Shown here: positions 8,996 through 18,183 of the stretch, one piece after another
Position numbering within the stretch: the stretch's first letter is position 1
Layout of the letters: every line of letters begins with the position of its first letter
NCBI RefSeq assembly: GCF_020618775.1
Contig: NZ_JAESVB010000005.1
Location: 297,252-361,251 of the forward strand
DNA length: 64,000 nucleotides
Source: Acidisoma silvae
GTDB lineage: Bacteria > Pseudomonadota > Alphaproteobacteria > Acetobacterales > Acetobacteraceae
Direction of reading: 5' to 3'
Position numbers and translations under genes: made by a program
Notes under the pieces: generated by a model
What the model was told of the DNA's origin: nothing
The model's input: only the letters and a program-made list of their open reading frames with translations
The model's database searches: none

Positions 8996-10462
8996 ATGGC
9001 GGTCTGGCGCGCGCGGCTGGCACCGCATCCGCTGCTCTGCTGTCTTGTCATCGCGCTGATCCCACGCCTGGGCGCGGCCATTGGCCTGCAGACCTATTAC
9101 ACGGCCGATGAACTGTTCCAGTATATCGAGCAGGCCCACCGGCTGGTCTTTCACCAGGGCGTCATCCCTTGGGAATTTCAAGTCGGGCTGCGCTCCTGGC
9201 TGATTCCCCTGGTGCTCGCGCTGCCGATGGCAATCGGCCATTGGCTGACGCCCACGCCGCTGCTGGGCCTTGTGCTGATCCGCGTGCTGTGCGGCATCGC
9301 CTCCCTGTCGCTGGTCTGGTGCGCCGTGCGCTTGGGGGCGCTTTCGCAAGGCCAGCGCGGCGCATGGCTTGCCGGTCTTCTGGCGGCACTATGGCCCGAT
9401 TTCTGGCTGCTGGCGCCGCATCCGTTGGAAGAGACCTTCGCCGCCTATACAATGGTGCCGGCGCTGTATCTGGCGATCCTGCATCGCCGGTCGCCCCAGC
9501 GATCCCATCTTCTCGCGTCGGGCTTCCTGCTCGGCCTGGCCTTCGTTCTGCGCGAGCAGATGGCCCCGGCCATCGCCATCATCGGCATCTATCTCTGCGG
9601 CCGACCGATCAGGAACTGGGTTTGGGCCGTTGGCATGGCGCTGGTGCCGGTCATCGCCGCCGGTGCGCTGGACTGGGTGACCTGGGGCCAGCCCTTCCGC
9701 AGTTTCTGGCTCGATCCCTATCTCAATCTCGTTGTCGGCATCGCCAGAGGGTCTTTCGGGTCATCCCCGCCCTTCTATTACTTCGGCGAGTTTTTCTATG
9801 TCTGGCTATGGGGCACCATTCCGCTCGCCTATCTGGCATGGCGCGGCGCCCGGATGCTGCCCATCGCGGGATGGGTTGCCGTCGTTATTATTGCGGAACA
9901 CAGCCTGATTTCGCATAAGGACTTCCGCTTCGTCTTTCCCGCCGTGGCCCTGCTGGTGCCATTGGCGGGCATCGGCCTTGCTTGCGTCTGGCAGGCCGGC
10001 GCCACGCGCCGCCATGCGCTCATTCTGGCCGCCCTGCTCAGCGGACCATATCTCAGCCCGCCCTTTTTCAGGTTTCTCGGCTGGCAGCAGAACGCCTCAA
10101 CCTTCTATACGGAATTGGCCGCCCATAAGCCTTGCCTTGTCGCCATCGCGACGCGCGACCGGGGCTTCTGGCCCATCGTCTCGGTCTTCGGCGCCGGAAC
10201 GCAGTTCACGGACGAGACCGGCATAAACGCGGCAGACGCTGTCGTCGCCCGCCGTGGCAGCACCGCCATTCCGCCCGGCTTCACTTTGGGGTCTTGCGCC
10301 AAGCAAAGCTGGATACCCTTCAAATCCAGGGGCCCTGCCGTCTGCTTCTGGACCAGGCCGGCCTCCTTCTGCCAGCCGTCGCAGGCCGCGCCCTTCGTTC
10401 TGGTCTATCCGCCCGCCGCCCATGCCTATGTCATCCGCGACCGGTTGGCATCGCATCTATAG
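8996..10462 (+). CDS. GT22-like (PIG-B/ALG-type) membrane mannosyltransferase
   Basis: A polytopic membrane protein of about 488 residues. Its N-terminal loop has the GT22 hallmark: YTADELFQYIEQAHRL followed by WEFQVGLRSWLIP. This loop carries the catalytic acid and faces the outside of the membrane in the eukaryotic GPI and N-glycan mannosyltransferases. Bacterial relatives are thought to add sugars from a lipid-linked donor, but targets are mostly unknown. Many Leu/Ala/Val-rich segments follow. I chose ATG 8996, directly after GGAGAGG; an ATG at 8909 is in frame but would overlap the preceding gene by 44 bp. No glycan cluster surrounds it, although a GT8 gene lies 0.5 kb further on. Confidence 0.75.
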   Translation: MAVWRARLAPHPLLCCLVIALIPRLGAAIGLQTYYTADELFQYIEQAHRLVFHQGVIPWEFQVGLRSWLIPLVLALPMAIGHWLTPTPLLGLVLIRVLCGIASLSLVWCAVRLGALSQGQRGAWLAGLLAALWPDFWLLAPHPLEETFAAYTMVPALYLAILHRRSPQRSHLLASGFLLGLAFVLREQMAPAIAIIGIYLCGRPIRNWVWAVGMALVPVIAAGALDWVTWGQPFRSFWLDPYLNLVVGIARGSFGSSPPFYYFGEFFYVWLWGTIPLAYLAWRGARMLPIAGWVAVVIIAEHSLISHKDFRFVFPAVALLVPLAGIGLACVWQAGATRRHALILAALLSGPYLSPPFFRFLGWQQNASTFYTELAAHKPCLVAIATRDRGFWPIVSVFGAGTQFTDETGINAADAVVARRGSTAIPPGFTLGSCAKQSWIPFKSRGPAVCFWTRPASFCQPSQAAPFVLVYPPAAHAYVIRDRLASHL

Positions 10463-10519
10463 AGGCGACACTTCTATCCCTCATCACACGAAGACGATTT
10501 TCACGAACCGAGACAGATC

Positions 10520-10909
10520 ATGACGACAGACACCGCCCCGTTCTTTCTGCCCGATACGGATGAGGATGCCATCTCCGCCGATGTCGCAGGCGTCGGAAAC
10601 CTGCTGGTCACCACCCAGGTGCCGATGCATGCCGACGGCACAATGGGCCTGGACGGGGATATTACCGCCCAGAGCGAACTCACTTTGGAATGCCTCAAGA
10701 CCTCGCTGGAGAAATGCGGCAGCAGCCTTGCCGACGTCATTCACCTCACGATCTATATGACCGATATGGCGGAACGCCCGGCCTTCAACGCGGTCTATTG
10801 CCGGTATTTCGGCAAACCCTATCCCGTCCGTTGCGCGGTCGGCGTCAGCGCCCTGGCTGACCCCGCGATGAAGGTCGAGGTGACGGCGATGGCGGTGCGA
10901 AGGGGGTAG
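10520..10909 (+). CDS. RidA/YjgF family protein
   Basis: The 129-residue protein has the RidA (YjgF/UK114) fold signature. PVRCAVGVSALADPAMKVEV contains the conserved Arg that holds a carboxylate substrate, followed by the family's VE pair. RidA proteins hydrolyse reactive enamine/imine intermediates made by PLP enzymes; other subgroups act in specific catabolic routes. The N-terminal half is diverged from archetypal RidA, so it probably belongs to a Rid subfamily without an assigned role. The gene lies 57 bp after the GT22-like gene, on the same strand and convergent to the GT8 gene. The window encodes several PLP enzymes, but none is adjacent. Confidence 0.88.
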   Translation: MTTDTAPFFLPDTDEDAISADVAGVGNLLVTTQVPMHADGTMGLDGDITAQSELTLECLKTSLEKCGSSLADVIHLTIYMTDMAERPAFNAVYCRYFGKPYPVRCAVGVSALADPAMKVEVTAMAVRRG

Positions 10910-10957
10910 ACCTGTCAGCTGGTCTTTCTGAACCGGCCGCCTAAGACGCCATTTTGC

Positions 10958-11995
10958 CTATGCTTGCTTTTCGAGAGCCGAAACATCACCCAAAACAGGA
11001 ATAGATGATAACACATCTCCCAACTGAATTGGCTCCGGAGTTTTCACTGGATTTATTTCGGATCTTCTGTCAGCGCCGAGCCTTAATGTGAGCGCAGAAA
11101 AAATATGTCGGACTGGTTCACTGGCCCGATACTTACGAATGCAATTCAGCTTGAACAAAACCCAGTAGGCCAAGGCAAGCCGAGACGTCGGGCGGCCCAG
11201 TAAGTCATGGATCGCATTGATGTGGCCCGTGTCGCGATAGTCGCTCCGCAGAGGCGACAGCGGCAAAAATTTGCGGGCACCGCAGTAATGGCGCGTTGCT
11301 GCCGTCTGCCAGCTTTTTGTAAACTTGCCGGCCGCCTGCATGTTATAGTCCGCCGGCAATTCCCGCCAGTTGTCGGAAAACACTTTGTTCAACGCGCACT
11401 GATCGGGCGTTGTGCAATCCACCACATAATCACAGGACAGCGCATGGGCGTCCAGCGCCGCTTGATACTGGCGCAAAAAGTCTACGCGCCAGGTGGCAGC
11501 ATCGAAGATCATGAATCCTGAATTAAAATATGTTCCAAGGCTGGCGCTGAGCGAGGATTGATCTCGCCAATCCAGCTTTTTCACTCCGTTGATATAATTC
11601 AGATCCAGGTCCGCGACGGCCGCAATGGGACGGCCGTCGAAATTCAAACCTTCGATGTCCAGCTTTTTAAAGACCAGAAAATCATAGTCGATATAGACAA
11701 TACGGTCATAGTCGGACACGAGGCTCGTGACGGCGGCCAGCTTGAGCAGCGATGGCGTCGTGATATGGTCAAATGTTTCGTGCCGCTCTGCCGCCGCATC
11801 CTCCACCGAACCAAAGGTGACGCGCATATCAAGCTTCGCAGCGGCTTCTTTGAATTCTTTACTGGCTTGGGGCAAAAACTTGTGGCCCAGGATGTGAACG
11901 TCAGGCCGTGACTGCGACAGCCCCAATGACAGGGCCGAAAGCGTGGTCAGGTCAAAACCCCGCTCGTCAGTGACGTAAACGAAACACACCTTCAT
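10958..11995 (-). CDS. Glycosyltransferase family 8-like protein
   Basis: The 345-residue protein starts MKVCFVYVTDERG. It has a DxD-type metal/nucleotide-sugar motif (VYIDYDFLV, near residue 100), the acceptor-site strand YFNSGFMIFD, DQCALNKVFSDNW, and a late HYCGARKFL like the HxxGxxKPW motif of GT8 enzymes. It should transfer a sugar from a nucleotide donor, for example to LPS or glycogenin-like acceptors. An in-frame ATG lies 69 bp upstream (12064), but ATG 11995 matches the family start and has GAGAG upstream. Base composition is clearly richer in A+T than the neighbours, and the 386 bp upstream are A+T-rich too, suggesting acquisition by transfer. Confidence 0.82.
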   Translation of the reverse strand: MKVCFVYVTDERGFDLTTLSALSLGLSQSRPDVHILGHKFLPQASKEFKEAAAKLDMRVTFGSVEDAAAERHETFDHITTPSLLKLAAVTSLVSDYDRIVYIDYDFLVFKKLDIEGLNFDGRPIAAVADLDLNYINGVKKLDWRDQSSLSASLGTYFNSGFMIFDAATWRVDFLRQYQAALDAHALSCDYVVDCTTPDQCALNKVFSDNWRELPADYNMQAAGKFTKSWQTAATRHYCGARKFLPLSPLRSDYRDTGHINAIHDLLGRPTSRLALAYWVLFKLNCIRKYRASEPVRHIFSALTLRLGADRRSEINPVKTPEPIQLGDVLSSIPVLGDVSALEKQA

Positions 11996-12381
11996 CTTAC
12001 AATCTCTCAATTGCAGTCTAGAGTACAGGGACAAACTAAATTCTGACGCGGACGCGACGAACACAGACCTAAAAACGCTAACAACTCAAATCGACCGTAC
12101 AAATTTAGCCGCGCAGACAGCCGCAGCGAGGCTTGCGCGGGCCTCCTTCAGGCGTCACCCTGCTCCCGCGCGCGACAGGCCTATTCGATCGACATACCGA
12201 CGGATGCCCGCGCTCCAAGAACTCGTGGTCCATTAGCAATAATTTGATAATTACACCATCAACTCTGTTAGTCTAAGCTTTAAGACCTAGCTGGGCAAAA
12301 GCTTACGTATAAATCTACCCCTCGAATGAAGTAACCCTTAAGCGTTAGCTTGCTCTGTCAGCGCTGAATTCGGGACGCGCC
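11996..12381. other. A+T-rich intergenic region with one stem-loop
   Basis: No convincing gene lies between the GT8 gene start and the end of the XRE-cupin gene. The stretch is A+T-rich, especially 12240-12320. TAAGCTTT (12274-12281) and AAAGCTTA (12298-12305) form a perfect 8-bp inverted repeat around a 16-base loop. The region probably holds the GT8 promoter and the 3' end of the regulator transcript. Confidence 0.55.
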
Positions 12382-12930
12382 TCAAAAACTCGGCGGCGTG
12401 CACGCGCTAATGACTTCGCAAGTTGCCGTGCCGATGCAGCGGAAGCGGTGCGGGCGGCGGCTGTCGAAGTAATAAGCGTCGCCCGGTCCCAGAATGCGTC
12501 GCTCGTCCTCCACCGTCACTTCCAGCCGGCCGGACAGCACGATGCCGCCTTCCTCTCCCTCATGGGTCAGAGGAATTTTTCCCGTATCCGCGCCCGGCTG
12601 ATAGCGCTCCTTCAGGATCTGTAGAGCGCGTCCGAACAGATTATGCCCCACCTGCCGGTAGGAGATTGGCCCCTTGCCGATCTCGGTGAGGTCTTCCGCC
12701 GTATAGAAGGCCTGTTTCGGCCGGTCCGGTTCGAAGGAAAAGAACTCCGCGAGGCCGATGGGGATCGCGTCCGTAATGCGCTTCAAGGCACCGACCGAGG
12801 GGTTGGTGGCATTGCTCTCGATCAGCGATATGGTCGAGTTCGTAACCCCCGCCTTTCGGGCGAGTTCGCGCTGCGACAGATTGTGCGCCATGCGCAGGTA
12901 GCGAAGCCTGCCGCCGATATCGACTTCCAC
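12382..12930 (-). CDS. XRE-family regulator with C-terminal cupin (PuuR-type)
   Basis: The 182-residue protein has an N-terminal XRE helix-turn-helix (about residues 8-62, with LSQRELARKAGVTNSTISLI) and a C-terminal cupin barrel (about 105-175, with EGEEGGIVLSGRLEV and GDAYYFDSRRPHRF). PuuR-like members repress amine and polyamine catabolic genes and bind a small ligand in the cupin. It is divergent to the omega-aminotransferase gene, which it probably controls together with itself. The start is GTG at 12930 with GGGAG nine bases upstream; an ATG at 12935 is out of frame. A perfect palindrome at 12952-12967 is a likely operator. Confidence 0.88.
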   Translation of the reverse strand: MEVDIGGRLRYLRMAHNLSQRELARKAGVTNSTISLIESNATNPSVGALKRITDAIPIGLAEFFSFEPDRPKQAFYTAEDLTEIGKGPISYRQVGHNLFGRALQILKERYQPGADTGKIPLTHEGEEGGIVLSGRLEVTVEDERRILGPGDAYYFDSRRPHRFRCIGTATCEVISACTPPSF

Positions 12931-12951
12931 CGCATAGCTCCCGTTTCATCT

Positions 12952-12967
12952 GTTCGATATTTCGAAC
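12952..12967. promoter_or_regulatory. Palindromic operator candidate, GTTCGA-TATT-TCGAAC
   Basis: A perfect 6-bp inverted repeat with a 4-base A/T centre lies in the 146 bp between the divergent XRE-cupin and aminotransferase genes, 22 bp before the regulator start. Size and symmetry suit a dimeric XRE repressor. Confidence 0.55.
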
Positions 12968-13076
12968 ATATCGGCAATCTGATCCTATTATTTCAATGCC
13001 TTACGAGAGGCAAGAAAGGGACTTGTTTTGACGGAGCGAAATGCGCGAAGTCTGATCATCTGTATCGGAGCGCGCC

Positions 13077-14408
13077 ATGAGCCACATCACCCCCAACGCC
13101 CCTGTCCTCGACAATTTCTGGATGCCCTTCACCGCCAATCGGCAGTTCAAGGCGGCGCCCCGCCTGCTCGCCGGTGCGGAAGGCATGTATTACACCGATG
13201 TCGACGGCAATAAGGTCATGGACGGCACCGCCGGCCTGTGGTGCTGCAATGCCGGCCACGGCCGCCGCAAGATCGCGGATGCCGTGCAGCGCCAGCTCAT
13301 GAGCCTGGATTTCGCCCCCACCTTCCAGATGGGCCACCCCATCGTATTCGATTTCGCGGCCAAGCTCGCCTCCATGGCGCCGGGCGGGCCGGATGCGAAG
13401 CTGGACCGCATCTTCTTTACCGGCTCGGGTTCGGAATCGATCGATACCGCGCTGAAGATCGCCATCGCCTATCAGCGCGCCATCGGCCAGGGCACCCGCA
13501 CCCGCGTCATCGGCCGCGAGAAGGGCTATCACGGCGTCGGCTTCGGCGGCATTTCGGTCGGCGGACTCGTCAACAACCGCCGCATGTTCCCGCAAATTCC
13601 GGCCGACCATATGCGCCATACGCTGGATGTGGAGCGCAACGCCTTCACCAAAGGCATGCCGGAACAGGGTGCCGACCTCGCCGATGACCTGGAACGTCTG
13701 GTCGCCCTGCATGGCGCCGAAACCATCGCCGCCGTTGTGGTGGAGCCGATGTCGGGCTCCGCCGGCGTCATCCTGCCGCCGAAAGGCTATCTGGAGCGTC
13801 TGCGCGCCATTGCCACCAAGCACGGCATCCTGCTGATTTTCGATGAGGTCATTACCGGTTTCGGCCGTCTTGGCACGCCCTTCGCCACCGATTTCTTCGG
13901 CGTCGTGCCGGACCTGATCACCACCGCCAAGGGCATCACCAATGGCAGCCTGCCCATGGGCGCGGTCTTTGCCGGCCGCCATGTCTATGACGGCATGATG
14001 ACCGGGCCGGAAAACGCCATCGAGCTGTTCCACGGCTATACCTATTCGGGTCATCCGGTGGCCTGCGCCGCCGGTCTGGCGACGATGGAAATCTACGAGG
14101 AAGAAGGCCTGCTGACCCGCGCCGCCGAAATCGCCCCGGAATGGGAAGCGGCGCTGCACTCCCTCAAGGGTCTGCCGAATGTGGTGGATATCCGCAATCT
14201 GGGCCTGGTCGGCGCGATCGAGCTGGCGCCCCGCGCCGGCGCGCCGGGGGCCCGCGCCTATGACGTCTTCGTCGATTGCTTCAACAAGGGCCTTCTGATC
14301 CGCGTGACCGGCGATATCATCGCGCTGTCCCCGCCGCTGATCATCGAGCGCGCGGAAATCGCGACCCTCGTCTCCATCCTGGGTGACGCGCTGAAGCGCG
14401 CTGCCTGA
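13077..14408 (+). CDS. Class III omega-amino acid:pyruvate aminotransferase
   Basis: The 443-residue PLP enzyme matches beta-alanine/omega-amino acid:pyruvate transaminases: WMPFTANRQFKAAPR near the N-terminus, GSGSESIDTALKIA for cofactor phosphate binding, IFDEVITGFGRLG with the PLP-contact Asp, and the Schiff-base lysine K285 in TTAKGITNGSLPMG. It moves the terminal amino group of beta-alanine or another omega-amine to pyruvate, giving alanine. Alanine is what the alr-dadA genes 1.2 kb downstream handle. Regulation by the divergent XRE-cupin protein is likely. Length and motifs are complete. Confidence 0.92.
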   Translation: MSHITPNAPVLDNFWMPFTANRQFKAAPRLLAGAEGMYYTDVDGNKVMDGTAGLWCCNAGHGRRKIADAVQRQLMSLDFAPTFQMGHPIVFDFAAKLASMAPGGPDAKLDRIFFTGSGSESIDTALKIAIAYQRAIGQGTRTRVIGREKGYHGVGFGGISVGGLVNNRRMFPQIPADHMRHTLDVERNAFTKGMPEQGADLADDLERLVALHGAETIAAVVVEPMSGSAGVILPPKGYLERLRAIATKHGILLIFDEVITGFGRLGTPFATDFFGVVPDLITTAKGITNGSLPMGAVFAGRHVYDGMMTGPENAIELFHGYTYSGHPVACAAGLATMEIYEEEGLLTRAAEIAPEWEAALHSLKGLPNVVDIRNLGLVGAIELAPRAGAPGARAYDVFVDCFNKGLLIRVTGDIIALSPPLIIERAEIATLVSILGDALKRAA

Positions 14409-14462
14409 TTGCTGCCACCCAGGGCCGGCCGCGCTGCGGCCGGTCCGATGGACCGATCATTC

Positions 14463-14909
14463 ATGAATACCGTGACACTACCGTCGGGCTATGACATCTC
14501 GACCGATGCTGCGCGCCTTGATCTCGACGCCATCCATCGCTTTCTATCCGAGGACAGCTATTGGGCGCGGGGCGCGCCGCGCGCGGTCATCGAACGCGCG
14601 GTGGCGAATTCCCTTTGCTTCGGCCTCTATCACGGCATGGCGCAGGCCGGGCTCGCCCGCGTGGTGACGGACAAGGCGACGTTCGTGCTCGTCTCGGATG
14701 TTTTCGTGCTGGAAGGCCATCGTGGGCTTGGCTTGTCCAAATGCCTGATGCAGAGCGTGATGGCGCATCCCGACTTGCAAGGCATGCGGCGGCATCTGCT
14801 GATGACCGCCGATGCCCATGGCCTTTACAGCCAGTTCGGCTTTCAGCCGCTGGCCTGGCCGGAACGCTTCATGGAAATCCTGCGACCGGATATCTATCAG
14901 GCGGGTTGA
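14463..14909 (+). CDS. GNAT family N-acetyltransferase
   Basis: A protein of about 148 residues. The acetyl-CoA binding segment VFVLEGHRGLGLSKCLMQSV corresponds to GNAT motif A (R/Q-x-x-G-x-G/A), and the C-terminal YSQFGFQPL fits motif B. It closely resembles small GNAT proteins of unknown substrate often found beside metabolic genes. ATG 14463 is used because homologous N-termini begin near TVTLPSGYDIS; ATG 14448 and TTG 14409 are in-frame alternatives, and none has a strong ribosome-binding site. The gene lies 54 bp after the aminotransferase and is probably co-transcribed. Confidence 0.82.
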   Translation: MNTVTLPSGYDISTDAARLDLDAIHRFLSEDSYWARGAPRAVIERAVANSLCFGLYHGMAQAGLARVVTDKATFVLVSDVFVLEGHRGLGLSKCLMQSVMAHPDLQGMRRHLLMTADAHGLYSQFGFQPLAWPERFMEILRPDIYQAG

Positions 14910-14950
14910 ATTGCTGCAGGTTGTCGGATTCAGTTGGAATCAGCTTAACC

Positions 14951-15026
14951 GTCATGCCCGCGAAAGCGGGCATCTGCTTATCGCGGACCACAGCAAAGTA
15001 GATTCCCGCTTTCGCGGGAATGACGG
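14951..15026. repeat. REP-like palindrome pair (GTCAT/CCCGCGAAAGCGGG type)
   Basis: Two hairpins in mirror orientation: GTCATGCCCGCGAAAGCGGG at 14951-14970 and its inverted partner ATTCCCGCTTTCGCGGGAAT, followed by GACGG, at 15002-15025. The pair sits between the convergent GNAT and Lrp genes. Near-identical pairs occur at 18075 and 54158. It may end transcription from both sides. Confidence 0.85.
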
Positions 15027-15051
15027 TGCAGCAATCAAAACCGAACAGACA

Positions 15052-15516
15052 CTACCGCCGCCCCTTCGGCCGTGTCGCCAGCACGTTCTTGATCGAAAAA
15101 CTGGAATGGATGCGAGACACGCCGGGCAAGGTTGACAGCACTTCCTTATGGATGCGCTCGAAAGCCCCGGCGCTGGCCACTTCCACGCGCAGGAAGTAGT
15201 CAGACCCGCCGGTCATCAAATAGCATTCCTGGATTTCGGGATGCTTGCGCACCGCCGCTTCGAAACGGTTGAGATATTCCTCGGTCTGCCGATCCAGCGT
15301 GATATTGATCAGCACGGCGATGCCCTGCTCGCTGGCGCCGGTCTCGACCAGCGCCGTATAGCCGCGAATGACGCCGGCATTTTCCAGCAATTTGATCCGT
15401 CGCAGGCAGGCGGAGGGCGACAGCCCGACCTCCTGCGCCAGGGCGGCATTGCTCATGCGGGCATTCACGCGCAGCAGCCGCAGAATGTTGCGGTCGATGG
15501 CATCCACCGATGTCAT
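15052..15516 (-). CDS. Lrp/AsnC family transcriptional regulator (probable alr-dadA regulator)
   Basis: The 154-residue protein has an N-terminal helix-turn-helix (DRNILRLLRVNARMSNAALA, then GLSPSACLRRIKLLE) and a C-terminal RAM ligand-binding domain (CYLMTGGSDYFLRVEV). Lrp-type regulators that flank dadA activate alanine catabolism when they bind alanine. It is divergent to alr-dadA with a 132 bp shared control region, which contains GAATATTC (15520-15527) and a GGGAATTTCC stretch (about 15588-15597) typical of A/T-centred Lrp sites. A DadR-like role is inferred from this arrangement. Confidence 0.9.
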   Translation of the reverse strand: MTSVDAIDRNILRLLRVNARMSNAALAQEVGLSPSACLRRIKLLENAGVIRGYTALVETGASEQGIAVLINITLDRQTEEYLNRFEAAVRKHPEIQECYLMTGGSDYFLRVEVASAGAFERIHKEVLSTLPGVSRIHSSFSIKNVLATRPKGRR

Positions 15517-15648
15517 GCAGAATATTCCAAACTGTCATCGTTTCTTCTAATCGGCACGGTTTCTTCGCAGTTTCAAGCACAAATTCGTGGGAATTTCCGT
15601 GATTCTTGTCCTAACCTTCTTCCACACAGAGCCCGAACCGGAACTGCC

Positions 15649-16776
15649 ATGGACAGCATTGACTGGCGCACGCTGATGAATGCCGAAACCACAGGCTATC
15701 CGGGCTATCTGACGATCGATCTCGGCGCCCTTGTCCGCAATTACCGCAAGCTGGTCGCCATGGCCGCGCCCGCCACGGTCTCCGCCGTCGTCAAGGCCGA
15801 TGCCTATGGCCTGGGTGCCACGCGGGTGGCCGAGGCTTTGGCCGAAGCCGGCTGCCGCCATTTCTTTGTCGCCCATGCCGGCGAGGCCATCGCGCTGCGC
15901 CCGCATCTGCCCGAGGACGCGATGCTCGGCGTGCTGAACGGGCTACTGCCGGGCGCGGAAGCCGCTGTCGCCGCCGCCCATTGCACGCCCGTCATCAATT
16001 CCTTCGCTCAGCTTGCCCGCTGGCGCGCACAGGCGAAAATCGAAGGTCGCCGTCTTCAGGCGCTGCTGCAATTCGATACCGGCATGTCCCGACTCGGTTT
16101 TTCTCCCGCTGACCGCGCCGCCCTGCATGCGGAAATCCAGAACAGCCCGGATATCGAGATCCTGTATGTCATGAGCCATCTGGCCTCGGCCGATGAGCCC
16201 GACAGCGCGCAGAACGCATCCCAACTCAGTGAGATGCGCAAAGTCGCAGAAGAATTCGCGCCGCTGCCGCTATGCTTCGCGAATTCCGGCGGCGTGCTGA
16301 TGGGCGCCGATTATCACGGCGCCCTTGCCCGGCCCGGCATCGCACTCTACGGCGGCGCACCCCATGCCGGCGCGGCCAACCCGATGGAGCCTGTCGTCAG
16401 CCTGTCCATCGCCGTGGTGCAGACCCATACCGTGCCGGCCAGCACCGCGATCGGCTATAGCGGCACGCATGTGACGACCGGTGAGACGCGCCTGGCCACA
16501 CTCGCCGCCGGCTATGCGGATGGGTTGCACCGCGCACTCAGCAGCCGTGGCGCCGTCTATTTTCAGGGCCAGCGCTTGCCCATCGTCGGCCGGGTCTCCA
16601 TGGACAGCATGACGGTCGATATTTCTGCCCTGCCCGCCGATGCGCTGACACTTGGCGCACTGGCTGAGGTCATCGGCCCGCACCAGACGCTGGAAGCGCT
16701 GGCGGCGGATGCCGGCACCATTGCCTATGAAATTCTCACCAGCCTCGGCCATCGCTATCGCCGGGACTATCGCTGA
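15649..16776 (+). CDS. alr: Alanine racemase
   Basis: The 375-residue fold-type III PLP enzyme has the Schiff-base lysine K49 in [11 protein letters not shown] and the second catalytic base Y289 in [20 protein letters not shown] and RPGIALYGG are also conserved. It interconverts L- and D-alanine. Because it precedes dadA in one operon under a divergent Lrp gene, it is probably the catabolic (DadX-type) racemase supplying D-alanine for oxidation rather than the cell-wall one. An open frame extends about 500 bp upstream across the Lrp gene, but the conserved protein begins at ATG 15649, just after the control region. Confidence 0.93.
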   Translation: MDSIDWRTLMNAETTGYPGYLTIDLGALVRNYRKLVAMAAPATVSAVVKADAYGLGATRVAEALAEAGCRHFFVAHAGEAIALRPHLPEDAMLGVLNGLLPGAEAAVAAAHCTPVINSFAQLARWRAQAKIEGRRLQALLQFDTGMSRLGFSPADRAALHAEIQNSPDIEILYVMSHLASADEPDSAQNASQLSEMRKVAEEFAPLPLCFANSGGVLMGADYHGALARPGIALYGGAPHAGAANPMEPVVSLSIAVVQTHTVPASTAIGYSGTHVTTGETRLATLAAGYADGLHRALSSRGAVYFQGQRLPIVGRVSMDSMTVDISALPADALTLGALAEVIGPHQTLEALAADAGTIAYEILTSLGHRYRRDYR

Positions 16777-16798
16777 TCGTCTGACATTGGAATCTGGC

Positions 16799-18049
16799 AT
16801 GAAAATTACCGTTCTCGGCGCAGGCGTTGTTGGCGTGACAACCGCCTATCAGCTGGCGAAAGCCGGGCACGCGGTGACGGTGATCGACCGGCAGGCGGGC
16901 CCGGCTCTGGAAACCAGCTTCGCCAATGCGGGCCAGGTTTCCTTCGGCTATTGCGGCCCCTGGGCCGCGCCCGGCATTCCGATGAAGGCGCTGAAATGGC
17001 TGTTCGAGGAACATGCGCCGCTGATCATTCGGCCGAAGCCCGATTGGGCCATGCTGAGCTGGCTGATCAAGATGCTGGCCAATTGCTCGACCGAGCGCTA
17101 CGCCGTCAATAAGGGCCGCATGCTGCGCCTGTCCGATTTCAGCCGCACGGCGCTGGCCGAGGTGCGAGCCGAAACCGGCATCGCCTATGATTCCGGCATG
17201 AAAGGCACCGTGCAGCTTTTCCGCAAGGAGGAGCAGGTCGAGGCCATGGCGAAGGACGTCAAGGCGCTGGCCGCCGACGGCGTACCCTATGAGGTTCTGG
17301 ACGCCGATGGTTGCATTCGCATCGAGCCGGCGCTGGCCCATGTCCGCCACAAGATCAAGGGCGGCTTGCTGACGCCGACGGACGAAACCGGCGACTGCTT
17401 CAAATTCACCAATGCCCTGGCCGAAAAGGCGCAGGCGCTGGGCGTGGTCTTCCAATACGGCACGGTGGTGAAGGATTTCATCATCAGCGCCGGCAAGCTG
17501 GAAGCGGTTGTGACCGATAAGGGCCAGCAGCAGGCCGATGCCGTGGTGCATTGCCTGGGCAGCTTTTCCCCCTTCCTGCTCAAGCGCCTGGGGATGAAAC
17601 TGCCGGTCTATCCGGTGAAGGGTTACTCGCTCACCATTCCCATCACCGACCCGTCGCGCGCGCCGGTTTCGACGGTGATGGATGAGAGCTACAAGATTGC
17701 CATCACCCGCCTGGGTGACCGCATTCGCGTCGGCGGCATGGCGGAAATTTCCGGCTTTACGACCGATCTGCCGGCCGCCCGCCGCCGCACGCTGGAACAT
17801 TCGGTCAGCGACCTTTTCCCGGGCGGTGATCTGTCAAAGGCGAGTTTCTGGTCCGGCCTGCGGCCGATGACGCCGGACGGCACGCCGGTGATCGGCGCGA
17901 CGCCGATCAAGGGGCTTTATCTCAATACCGGCCATGGCACCCTGGGCTGGACGATGAGTTGCGGCTCGGCACGGCATATCACGCAAGTGATCGGCGGCCA
18001 GACGACCGATCTGGCGGCCGAGGATTACGCGATTGCGCGGTATAACTAA
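16799..18049 (+). CDS. dadA: D-amino acid dehydrogenase (small subunit type)
   Basis: The 416-residue FAD enzyme begins [20 protein letters not shown] (FAD-binding GxGxxG). It contains the DadA signatures [32 protein letters not shown] and [14 protein letters not shown], and ends with [15 protein letters not shown]. It oxidises D-alanine and other D-amino acids to keto acids, passing electrons to the respiratory quinone pool at the inner face of the membrane. It starts 22 bp after alr, giving the classical L-alanine to D-alanine to pyruvate route. An upstream in-frame extension inside alr was rejected, since the dinucleotide fold begins at this ATG. Confidence 0.94.
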   Translation: MKITVLGAGVVGVTTAYQLAKAGHAVTVIDRQAGPALETSFANAGQVSFGYCGPWAAPGIPMKALKWLFEEHAPLIIRPKPDWAMLSWLIKMLANCSTERYAVNKGRMLRLSDFSRTALAEVRAETGIAYDSGMKGTVQLFRKEEQVEAMAKDVKALAADGVPYEVLDADGCIRIEPALAHVRHKIKGGLLTPTDETGDCFKFTNALAEKAQALGVVFQYGTVVKDFIISAGKLEAVVTDKGQQQADAVVHCLGSFSPFLLKRLGMKLPVYPVKGYSLTIPITDPSRAPVSTVMDESYKIAITRLGDRIRVGGMAEISGFTTDLPAARRRTLEHSVSDLFPGGDLSKASFWSGLRPMTPDGTPVIGATPIKGLYLNTGHGTLGWTMSCGSARHITQVIGGQTTDLAAEDYAIARYN

Positions 18050-18074
18050 ATTTTCTCATTTTCACTGAATCAGC

Positions 18075-18149
18075 GTCATTCCCGCGAAAGCGGGAATCTT
18101 CTTTGCTATAGGCTGCGAATAGAAGATGCCCGCTTTCGCGGGCATGACG
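18075..18149. repeat. REP-like palindrome pair
   Basis: GTCATTCCCGCGAAAGCGGG (from 18075) faces ATGCCCGCTTTCGCGGGCAT (18125-18144), which continues GACGG. It lies between convergent dadA and the SDR gene and is the same family as the 14951 and 54158 elements. Confidence 0.87.
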
Positions 18150-18183
18150 GTTGGGGTGGTTCTGAGTAAAACTGGCTATCGCA

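Noticed and set aside
11996..12381. Insertion sequence or transposon remnant
   Set aside because: No transposase fragment, terminal inverted repeats or target duplication; only A/T-rich DNA and one short stem-loop.
14951..15026. Possible CRISPR repeats
   Set aside because: Only two mirrored units per site, no spacer array and no cas genes; they fit REP-type palindromes.
15148..15648. In-frame upstream extension of alanine racemase
   Set aside because: It would run antisense through the Lrp gene and the control region. The racemase fold starts after ATG 15649.
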